Below, piece by piece: positions 8,442 through 15,627 of a stretch of 64,000 bases of DNA. Both the position numbers and the translations under genes were made by a program. Below the pieces are notes generated by a model that did no database searches, was not told where the DNA came from, and saw only the letters and a list, made by a program, of their open reading frames with translations. The stretch is from QFNR01 sp043842855 (lineage in GTDB: Bacteria > Pseudomonadota > Gammaproteobacteria > Burkholderiales > Neisseriaceae). Each line of letters begins with the position of its first letter. The first letter of the stretch is position 1. The DNA is taken from assembly GCA_043842855.1 (NCBI GenBank), contig JBBPJF010000001.1, forward strand, positions 1-64,000. The letters are read 5' to 3'.

Positions 8442-8942
8442 CTATCTTTCTCTTGCACAACAGCTCAGAATTATCACCGTAGCCATTAAAAGCAGTAATA
8501 GCAAGCTCCATATAGATAGGGGTAAATAGCCTAGCTTATCTACAGTAGCACATTCACCCGAACCTTGAAAAACTTTACTCAATACTGTGGACCAACTATT
8601 ATTCCTAACCAAAAAATTTAATCCGGGTCCACAAGCCGGCACTTGATCAATAGGTAAATGTTGTAAATAAATTTGCCTGCTGGCTGAAACTATGCCAAAT
8701 AGAATAGGAATTAGTAATATAGCGGCTGCAAAGCAGCGTCCGATAGCAGTCCGTGCAGTTGGTAAACCAATTAAAAAGAGGGCGATAAATCCCGTTATTA
8801 CCAGAGCAACTCGTTGAAAAATACAAAGCGGGCATGGCTCATAATGTAGCCTATACTGTAAGAAAAAAGAACTCAGAACACCTATCAGAGACAGGAACAA
8901 CACCACTATCAGAACACGACGGCCCGCCAGCCTTCTAAACAT
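8442..8942 (-). CDS. dsbB: Disulfide bond formation protein B
   Basis: DsbB is the inner-membrane quinone reductase that reoxidises periplasmic DsbA. The ATG at 8942 is chosen because it has an AGGG-rich ribosome site and gives 166 residues, the usual length; an upstream TTG would add ten residues. Four membrane segments are visible (about 10-28, 43-60, 70-88 and 143-162). The first Cys pair is in EPCPLC (C37 and C40) and the second is C104 in VPACGP and C131 in SGECATVD, so both redox pairs are intact. It lies 47 bases after hscA and may be read through from the isc operon, in the place where fdx normally sits. Confidence 0.93.
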   Translation of the reverse strand: MFRRLAGRRVLIVVLFLSLIGVLSSFFLQYRLHYEPCPLCIFQRVALVITGFIALFLIGLPTARTAIGRCFAAAILLIPILFGIVSASRQIYLQHLPIDQVPACGPGLNFLVRNNSWSTVLSKVFQGSGECATVDKLGYLPLSIWSLLLLLLMATVIILSCCARER

Positions 8943-8989
8943 GTCCCTACCCTTTCCTTGAATGTAGTTCAAATAAATTCCACTTTAGC

Positions 8990-10846
8990 CTAAATTTGAT
9001 CAACGTGCTCACCTTTAAGAGCGCTGGCGATACTCTTATCCATTCTTCTCTCAGCGAATGCTTCGGTAACTTCATTAAGTATTTTAGTATCTCTTTTTAT
9101 TTCTTGAAGAGCTCTGGCTTGACAGGTTTTATGCAAATTATCAATTGCTGCCTTAATTTTTTCTAATTCCTCAGGCGTTAAAAGTTCACTATCCTTATCT
9201 AGCGCTTTTTCTACCGAATAAATTAAAGATTCAGCTTCTAATAACGCTTCCTTAATTAACCTCTGCCTCACATCCTCACCTGAATTAGAAACTGAATCCT
9301 GTAACATATGAACGATGGCTTCTTCGTCCAAACCGTAAGAAGGCTTAACCTCTACCTGTTGGGAGACACCAGTAGTTTTTTCTTTAGCTATAACACTTAA
9401 TAACCCATCGGCATTTACTTGGAACGTAACCAAGATTCTAGCAGCTCCCGCAACCATCGGCGGAATACCTTTAAGCGTAAAACGCGCTAAACTCCTATTA
9501 TCCGCTACCAATTCTCTTTCTCCCTGAATCACGTGGATGATCATACTAGTTTGACCATCCTTAAAAGTGGTGAATTCTTGAGCTCTTGCAATAGGGATAG
9601 TACTATTACGAGGTATTATTTTCTCCGTCAATCCCCCATAAGTTTCAATTCCGAGTGAGAGAGGGGTTACATCTAATAATAACCAATCTTCCGTTGATTG
9701 ATTACCAATTAATAAATCAGCCTGCTTAGCAGCCCCCACTGCTACTACTGTTTCAGGGTTAAGATTATCCAATAATTCCTTTTGAAGGAAATCTCTCAAA
9801 GTTTCTCTAATATAGGGAATACGAGTTGACCCTCCAACTAAAATAGTACCTTCAATCTGATGTGGAGCAAGCTGTGCATCTCGTAAAGTCTGCCTCACAC
9901 AAGCTGATGCTCGTTCAACTAGTCCTTGAGTGATTTGATTAAATCTTTTTCTGGTCAACTTTAACTGCAATTTAGGTTCTAGAAAAAAGGGTACAGAAGC
10001 TTCTAACTCATTACTTAACTGCTCCTTAAGGCTTCTTGCTACTACTTTAAGCTGTTGGTTTTCTCCTAAATTTAACCTAGATAGAGAATAGGCATTAATC
10101 AGCTCTTCTACAATTAGTTGATCAAAATCATCTCCGCCTAATTCAGTATCCCCGCCAGTGGCAATCACTTTAAATACACCCTGAGAAAGTTCTAAAATAG
10201 ATACGTCCAATGTACCCCCGCCCCAATCAAATACCATGAAGCGACCTTGTTTGTGATTTTCTAAGCCATATGCGATAGCTGCTGCCGTCGGCTCGTTGAT
10301 TAAGCGTAGAACTGGAATGTTAGCTAACTGAGCGGCGTCTTTAGTAGCCTGGCGTTGTGCATCGTTAAAATAAGCCGGAACTGTTATAACCGCACCAGCA
10401 ATTCTTTCTGTCAACTGTTTTTGTGCCCGCTGGTACAAAGCTTTTAAGATCTCACTGGAGACATCGATTGGAGTCTTAATTCCCTGGGGAGTTTGATACT
10501 GAACAATTCGTGGGTGAGGAATAAATTGATAAGGTAACTGCTCCTTAGTGGTTGCAATATCAGCTAAAGTCTTTCCAATTAAGCGTTTAGTTGAAGTAAT
10601 GACCTGAGCTGGATGTACCAACCGATGGACCAAAGCCTGTGTACCTACCTCCACTATTTGACCAGCTCCATAATAAACGGCAGAGGGAAGAATAACCTGA
10701 TTATTCTCATCGGCTAAGCAATGAGTATGCTGATTTTGTGTACAAGCAATTAAACTATTGGTAGTACCTAAATCTATACCGAGGCCTATCTGTTTTTCTT
10801 TTATCACCCGCAGAGGCTCGGGCTCAGTGATTTGCAATAGTTTCAT
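8990..10846 (-). CDS. hscA: Fe-S cluster assembly chaperone HscA (Hsp70 family)
   Basis: This 618-residue cytosolic Hsp70-type ATPase works with HscB to release Fe-S clusters from IscU to target apoproteins. The nucleotide-binding domain starts with GLGIDLGTTNSLIA near residue 22 and includes VPAYFNDAQRQATKDAAQLA, INEPTAAAIAYGL and LVGGSTRIP. The substrate-binding domain includes LLLDVTPLSLGIETYGG. Length is that of HscA rather than DnaK, and the DnaK-like C-terminal acidic tail is absent. It overlaps hscB by four bases. IscU here carries LPPVK, the HscA recognition motif, so the partnership looks functional. The ferredoxin gene that usually follows is missing. Confidence 0.97.
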   Translation of the reverse strand: MKLLQITEPEPLRVIKEKQIGLGIDLGTTNSLIACTQNQHTHCLADENNQVILPSAVYYGAGQIVEVGTQALVHRLVHPAQVITSTKRLIGKTLADIATTKEQLPYQFIPHPRIVQYQTPQGIKTPIDVSSEILKALYQRAQKQLTERIAGAVITVPAYFNDAQRQATKDAAQLANIPVLRLINEPTAAAIAYGLENHKQGRFMVFDWGGGTLDVSILELSQGVFKVIATGGDTELGGDDFDQLIVEELINAYSLSRLNLGENQQLKVVARSLKEQLSNELEASVPFFLEPKLQLKLTRKRFNQITQGLVERASACVRQTLRDAQLAPHQIEGTILVGGSTRIPYIRETLRDFLQKELLDNLNPETVVAVGAAKQADLLIGNQSTEDWLLLDVTPLSLGIETYGGLTEKIIPRNSTIPIARAQEFTTFKDGQTSMIIHVIQGERELVADNRSLARFTLKGIPPMVAGAARILVTFQVNADGLLSVIAKEKTTGVSQQVEVKPSYGLDEEAIVHMLQDSVSNSGEDVRQRLIKEALLEAESLIYSVEKALDKDSELLTPEELEKIKAAIDNLHKTCQARALQEIKRDTKILNEVTEAFAERRMDKSIASALKGEHVDQI

Positions 10847-11352
10847 TCTCCTCCCAATCGTTCTACTTTTGCCCGAAGCGCGTAGCGGAGTTGCATAAAA
10901 AATTTAGCTTCTCCTAAAAGCGCGACTGCCTCTACCCAAGCTTTTTTTTCCAGACTTGAACCAAGAGCTACCAATAATTGTTTCCATTTGGTCTGAAGCT
11001 CCTCCTCTAAAGGAGAAGCTTCCATAGTAGTTGTTATATTTTCTATTTTTTCCCGCCAAGCTAACTGCAATTCTAATAATCCGGAATCAGCTTGAACTGT
11101 AGCTTCTGGATCATAGGGCACTTGATTTAAGTATAACCAGTGCTCCGCTCGCTTAATAGGGTTTTTTAGGGTCTGATAAGCTTCATTAAGTGTAGTAAAC
11201 ATCCGTAAATAGCTTTTTTTTTCAAACGTATTATGAAGTGCCACCTTATCAGGATGATAAAGAAGAGCAAGTTGCTGAAAATGATCCTCTAATAATTCTA
11301 GAGAAATTAGATACTCTTCAGGTATATCTAATAATTTAAAATAATTAATCAT
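10843..11352 (-). CDS. hscB: Fe-S cluster assembly co-chaperone HscB
   Basis: This 169-residue J-domain protein brings IscU to HscA and stimulates its ATPase. The J domain occupies residues 1-75 with the HPD motif in LLYHPDKVALH (H33, P34, D35). The C-terminal three-helix domain contacts IscU. Length is typical for HscB. The gene sits between iscA (2-base gap) and hscA (4-base overlap), so its translation is coupled to both. Confidence 0.95.
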   Translation of the reverse strand: MINYFKLLDIPEEYLISLELLEDHFQQLALLYHPDKVALHNTFEKKSYLRMFTTLNEAYQTLKNPIKRAEHWLYLNQVPYDPEATVQADSGLLELQLAWREKIENITTTMEASPLEEELQTKWKQLLVALGSSLEKKAWVEAVALLGEAKFFMQLRYALRAKVERLGGE

Positions 11353-11354
11353 TA

Positions 11355-11675
11355 CTACACATGGAAGCTTTCACCACAGCCACATTCGCCCTTCACATTG
11401 GGATTAATGAACTTAAACCCCTCTTCAAATCCTTCTTTACGAAAATCGAGCTGTGTACCATCCAAATAAATCAAATAATTAGGATCCACAAATACCTGAA
11501 CACCATAACTTTCAAAAGACATATCTCCCAAGGCTGGGACATCCACGTACTCTAGAGTGTAGGCCATCCCTGAACATCCACTGGTCCTTACGCCTATTTT
11601 AATCCCTTCGCCTTTACCACGCTTTTGAAGACACTTTTTAATATGGTTCGCAGCTGCCTCAGATAAATAAATCAT
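11355..11675 (-). CDS. iscA: Iron-sulfur cluster assembly protein IscA
   Basis: IscA is an A-type carrier that passes Fe-S clusters to targets, notably [4Fe-4S] proteins. The ATG at 11675 is preferred because it gives the usual 106-107 residues and begins MIYLSEAAANHIKK with an AGGA ribosome site. A GTG at 11711 would add 12 non-conserved residues. The three cluster-binding cysteines are visible in RTSGCSGMAY and in the terminal GECGCGESF. It lies inside the isc operon between iscU and hscB. Confidence 0.95.
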   Translation of the reverse strand: MIYLSEAAANHIKKCLQKRGKGEGIKIGVRTSGCSGMAYTLEYVDVPALGDMSFESYGVQVFVDPNYLIYLDGTQLDFRKEGFEEGFKFINPNVKGECGCGESFHV

Positions 11676-11707
11676 ACTAGATTCCTGCACTAAATTCCTC
11701 AATGCGG

Positions 11708-12094
11708 TCACTTAAGCTTGTTTTTACTTTTATAATCATCCACTGCAGCTTTAATAGCATCTTCCGCTAGGATGGAACAGTGAATCTTAACGGGAGGCAA
11801 AGCTAGTTCCTCTGCAATGGCACTATTTTTAATAGCTAGGGCATCTTCTACAGATTTACCTTTAACCCATTCAGTAATTAACGAAGAAGAAGCGATAGCA
11901 GATCCGCATCCATAGGTTTTAAATTTGGCATCTTCTATTACCCCTTGATCATTCACTTTAATCTGCAATTTCATTACATCACCACAAGCAGGAGCCCCCA
12001 CCATACCTGTCCCTACATGGCTATCTGCTTTATCCAGAGAGCCGACATTTCTCGGATTCTCATAGTGATCGATAACTTTTCTACTATAAGCCAT
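11708..12094 (-). CDS. iscU: Iron-sulfur cluster scaffold protein IscU
   Basis: IscU is the scaffold on which IscS-derived sulfur and iron are assembled into [2Fe-2S] clusters. The protein has 128 residues. All three ligand cysteines are present: C37 in GAPACGDV, C63 in KTYGCGSAIASSS, and the third in KIHCSILAED (about C106). The conserved Asp of the CGD motif and the HscA-binding LPPVK motif just before the third Cys are intact. It follows iscS after 27 bases. Confidence 0.97.
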   Translation of the reverse strand: MAYSRKVIDHYENPRNVGSLDKADSHVGTGMVGAPACGDVMKLQIKVNDQGVIEDAKFKTYGCGSAIASSSLITEWVKGKSVEDALAIKNSAIAEELALPPVKIHCSILAEDAIKAAVDDYKSKNKLK

Positions 12095-12121
12095 GACAAA
12101 ACTCCTTAAGATTAATAATAG

Positions 12122-13336
12122 TTAATGGTCAGACCATTGGACACTGTTGAGATCAATGCCTTCTTGGTACATCTCCCAAAGAGGAGATAAATTCCTTAGT
12201 TTAGCTACTTTTTCTTTTATTAAACGAGCGGCGTAGCTTACCTCATCCTCAGTAGTAAAACGCCCAAAACTAATACGTAGTGAACTATGAGCTAATTCAT
12301 CGTTACGCCCTAATGCTCTTAGCACATAAGAGGGCTCTAGGCTAGCAGAAGTACAGGCCGAACCACTGGAAACAGCCAGCTCCTTGACAGCCATCATTAA
12401 ACTTTCTCCCTCCACAAAGTTAAAGCTGATATTAATGTTATGTGGCACTCTATGAGTAAGATCACCATTAATAAAAACCTGTTCTATGTCTCTAATTTCC
12501 TCCAAGAATAACTGCTGCAGTCGGGCAGCTCTTTCAAAGTCAGCAGCTCCTTCCAGCTTAGCAAGGCGGTAAGCTTCCCCCATACCTACAATTTGGTGGG
12601 TAGGAAGCGTACCACTCCTAAAGCCCCTTTCATGCCCCCCACCGTGCATTTGCGCATTCAGGCGAACCCGAGGTTTACGCCGTACATACAACGCTCCTAT
12701 TCCCTTAGGTCCGTAGACTTTGTGCGCACTCATACTCATTAAATCTACCTTAATTTCCTCCAAGTTAATGGGTATTTTCCCACAGGCTTGTGCTGCATCA
12801 ACATGAAGTAGCACTCCTCTGTTTCGGCATAACAGAGCAATAGCTTCGATCGGTTGTATTACCCCTATCTCGTTATTGACCCACATCACAGAAACCAATG
12901 TAGTATCCTCTCTGATAGCGCTGTTTAAGGCTTCCAAATTAATTAAGCCATTTTCTTGTACGTCAAGGTAGGTTACTTCAAAACCTTGGCGTTCCAGCTC
13001 CCTCATGCTATCCAGAACTGCCTTATGCTCTGTCTTTACTGTGATCAAGTGCCGACCTTTCTTACTATAGAACTGTGCTGCACCCTTAATAGCTAGATTA
13101 TCGGATTCGGTTGCACCTGACGTAAAAACAATTTCCTTAACATCACAGTGAATGAGCTCTGCTACTTGCTCACGAGCCCATTCAACTGCGTGCTCTGCTT
13201 CCCAACCAAAACTATGACTAGTACTAGCAGGGTTACCATATATCTCACAAAGATAAGGAGCCATCCTTTCAAAAACCCGCGGATCAACTCTTGTTGTAGC
13301 AGCATTATCTAGATAGATAGGTAAGTTAACTTGCAT
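12122..13336 (-). CDS. iscS: Cysteine desulfurase IscS
   Basis: This 404-residue PLP enzyme removes sulfur from L-cysteine and supplies it to IscU and to tRNA thiolation. Recognisable elements are IYLDNAATTRVDPRV at the start, the histidine of TVKTEHKAVLDS, HVDAAQACGKIPI, the PLP-binding Lys in SMSAHKVYGPKG and the mobile active-site loop SSGSACTSASLEPSYVL. The C-terminal SVQWSDH is the typical IscU-docking tail. Length is exactly that of IscS. It starts one base after the iscR stop. Confidence 0.98.
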   Translation of the reverse strand: MQVNLPIYLDNAATTRVDPRVFERMAPYLCEIYGNPASTSHSFGWEAEHAVEWAREQVAELIHCDVKEIVFTSGATESDNLAIKGAAQFYSKKGRHLITVKTEHKAVLDSMRELERQGFEVTYLDVQENGLINLEALNSAIREDTTLVSVMWVNNEIGVIQPIEAIALLCRNRGVLLHVDAAQACGKIPINLEEIKVDLMSMSAHKVYGPKGIGALYVRRKPRVRLNAQMHGGGHERGFRSGTLPTHQIVGMGEAYRLAKLEGAADFERAARLQQLFLEEIRDIEQVFINGDLTHRVPHNINISFNFVEGESLMMAVKELAVSSGSACTSASLEPSYVLRALGRNDELAHSSLRISFGRFTTEDEVSYAARLIKEKVAKLRNLSPLWEMYQEGIDLNSVQWSDH

Positions 13337-13337
13337 T

Positions 13338-13799
13338 TCAATATTCCTGGTTCAACTTTATGGGTAGCTTCTCCCGCGGTACAACGTACGAATCCTGTTT
13401 AGAAATACAGACCGCATCATAAAGCGAAAGATTAGCTAAAAAATCTTCTAGCACCTGTTCCATTCGGCACCAAAGTCCGTGCCCAATACACTGAGAGCCC
13501 TGTCGACAATTCACATGCCCTCCGCAAAGCGTAATCTGAAAATTATCCTCCACGGCGTAAATAATATCAGCAATCTTAATAGAGCTTGCGTCTCGACTTA
13601 ATTGGTAACCTCCTCCAGGCCCTCGCACACTTTTTACTAGCCCCGCCCTCCTCATTTTAAGGAAAAGCTGTTCCAAGTAGTGCACGCTTACCCCCTGCCT
13701 TTCATGGATTGCAGCTAAACTTACTGGTCTATTATTCGCGTATAAACAAACATCTAGCATCGCAGTTACTGCATTTCTCCCTTTGGTAGTAAGCTTCAT
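13338..13799 (-). CDS. iscR: Fe-S cluster-responsive transcription regulator IscR
   Basis: This 153-residue Rrf2-family winged-helix repressor senses Fe-S status through a [2Fe-2S] cluster and represses its own isc operon when clusters are plentiful. The DNA-binding domain covers residues 1-65 (MKLTTKGRNAVTAMLDV and GPGGGYQLSR). The full ligand set is present as C92, C98, C104 and H107 in LCGGHVNCRQGSQCIGHGLW, so it should bind a cluster. It is the first gene of the isc operon with a promoter just upstream. Confidence 0.96.
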   Translation of the reverse strand: MKLTTKGRNAVTAMLDVCLYANNRPVSLAAIHERQGVSVHYLEQLFLKMRRAGLVKSVRGPGGGYQLSRDASSIKIADIIYAVEDNFQITLCGGHVNCRQGSQCIGHGLWCRMEQVLEDFLANLSLYDAVCISKQDSYVVPREKLPIKLNQEY

Positions 13800-13853
13800 T
13801 CGCCTCCTTCACTGTGGTCAAGCTGCCATCTCTGAGATAGCCTATGCGCAGGA

Positions 13854-13882
13854 ATGGTACAATACCCGATAAAATTAATCAA
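13854..13882 (-). promoter_or_regulatory. Candidate promoter of the isc operon
   Basis: The minus strand carries TTGATT (13877-13882), 17 bases, then TACCAT (13854-13859), about 55 bases before the iscR ATG. The position fits the operon promoter. I do not see a good match to the type 1 IscR operator, so autoregulation here is inferred from the family and not read from DNA. Confidence 0.4.
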
Positions 13883-14081
13883 CTATTATTACGTTGTCCA
13901 CCCTGCTTTCATGAAGAAACGCTCTGAAAGATCTATCAATTTGCGCTAAAGCTTATGTTCCTTTTCCTAATATGGTGGCGCTTGTTCCCTATTTCAACTT
14001 TAAAGGGCATAATTGCCAGTAACTATTTTTTTAGTGTCCGGGTTATGTCTCTTTGCCTGGACTTTACTGCTCACTTGTCAT

Positions 14082-15614
14082 ATGAATTGGAACTACTCAG
14101 CCTATATACAAGAAATTTTGACCTCCACGGTCTATGATGTAGCGAAAAAGACACCCCTAAACTATGCTAGCCAACTTTCTTCCCGTTTGAAAAATCATAT
14201 TTATATAAAGCGAGAAGATTTACAGCCCATCTTCTCTTTCAAGATCAGAGGCGCTTACAACAAAATCTCACAACTCAGTGAAAAAGAACTGAATGCTGGC
14301 ATTATTACGGCTAGCGCTGGTAATCATGCTCAAGGTGTTGCGTTAGCGGCTCAAAAACTTGGTTACCTAGCACATATAGTTATGCCATTGACTACCCCTC
14401 AGATAAAGGTCGATGCTGTTAAAAGTATGGGGGCTAATGTGGTGTTGCGCGGAAGCTCTTTCTCCGAAGCCTACCAATATGCAGCACACTTAGCTAAACA
14501 AACACAAATGACTTATATTGCCCCATTTGATGATGAGAAAGTTATAGCAGGACAAGGTACCATAGCCATGGAGATCATTAGCCAACATCCTAAACCTATT
14601 CACGCTATTTTTATTCCTATCGGTGGTGGGGGTTTAGCTGCAGGTATGGCTGTTTTTTTAAAGAATATACGCCCTGAGATTAAACTAATCGGCGTACAAG
14701 CTCAAGATGCCTGTGCTATGCATCTATCTATTCGAGAAAAAAAAATTATCCATTTGAAGTCTGTTGGGCTATTTGCTGATGGAACAGCAGTCAAAGAAGT
14801 TGGAAAAATTACTTATCCAATTTGCCGAGATTTATTGGATGACATAGTTCTCGTTGATACCGATGCTATTTGTGCAGCCATTCAAGATGTTTTTAATGAA
14901 ACACGAAGTATTTTAGAACCCTCTGGTGCTCTTGGCTTAGCAGGTTTAAAAGCTTATATAAAACAGCAAAACATCACCGGACAAACCCTTCTCACTATCA
15001 ATACTGGTGCCAATATTAATTTCCATCGCCTACGTCATGTGTCTGAACGCACAGAACTTACTGAAAAAAAAGAAACTATTCTCGCTGTAACCATTCCTGA
15101 AGAATCAGGAAGTTTTTTAAAATTTATCCAATGGATTGGTAACCGTAATATCACTGAATTTAACTATCGTTATGGAGATAAAGCCAAAGCGCAGATATTT
15201 GTTGGAATAGAAACACTAGGTGAAAAAGATAGAAAAACTATTATTCAAAGCTTAAAAGCTGCCCAACTTCCTGTTCTAGATCTGTCAGATAGTGAAATAG
15301 CTAAAATTCATATTAGACATATGGTTGGAGGAAGAACTAATGCCATACAAAATGAACGTATATTTATTTTTGAATTCCCTGAAAGGCCGGGAGCTCTCCA
15401 CCATTTTTTAAAAGTACTATCTCCAGCGTGGAACATTACCCTATTCCATTATCGTAACCATGGCTCTGACTACGGCCGAGTCATCATTGGGCTGGATGTA
15501 CCAAAAAACACCGAAGTAGATTTTGCTCAATTCAACCAACTTACAAATTATACTTTCTCAGAACACACACACGATCCAGCTTATGAACTATTTTTAGCCC
15601 CTACGAAGGATTGA
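14082..15614 (+). CDS. ilvA: Threonine ammonia-lyase, biosynthetic
   Basis: This PLP enzyme deaminates threonine to 2-oxobutanoate, the first step to isoleucine. The ATG at 14082 is chosen because the family begins close to YIQEILTSTVYDVAKKTPL; an upstream TTG frame would add 23 hydrophobic, non-family residues. This gives 510 residues, the long allosteric form. K54 in FSFKIRGAYNK is the PLP lysine, SAGNHAQGVA and PIGGGGLAAGMA bind the cofactor phosphate, and SGALGLAG follows. Two ACT-like regulatory domains fill residues about 330-510, so isoleucine feedback control is expected. It converges with uvrA. No other ilv gene is in the window. Confidence 0.95.
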   Translation: MNWNYSAYIQEILTSTVYDVAKKTPLNYASQLSSRLKNHIYIKREDLQPIFSFKIRGAYNKISQLSEKELNAGIITASAGNHAQGVALAAQKLGYLAHIVMPLTTPQIKVDAVKSMGANVVLRGSSFSEAYQYAAHLAKQTQMTYIAPFDDEKVIAGQGTIAMEIISQHPKPIHAIFIPIGGGGLAAGMAVFLKNIRPEIKLIGVQAQDACAMHLSIREKKIIHLKSVGLFADGTAVKEVGKITYPICRDLLDDIVLVDTDAICAAIQDVFNETRSILEPSGALGLAGLKAYIKQQNITGQTLLTINTGANINFHRLRHVSERTELTEKKETILAVTIPEESGSFLKFIQWIGNRNITEFNYRYGDKAKAQIFVGIETLGEKDRKTIIQSLKAAQLPVLDLSDSEIAKIHIRHMVGGRTNAIQNERIFIFEFPERPGALHHFLKVLSPAWNITLFHYRNHGSDYGRVIIGLDVPKNTEVDFAQFNQLTNYTFSEHTHDPAYELFLAPTKD

Positions 15615-15627
15615 TTATCAAATCAAT

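Noticed and set aside
8326..8511. Minus-strand 61-codon frame overlapping the dsbB end
   Set aside because: It overlaps conserved DsbB sequence in another frame, has no family resemblance and no good ribosome site.
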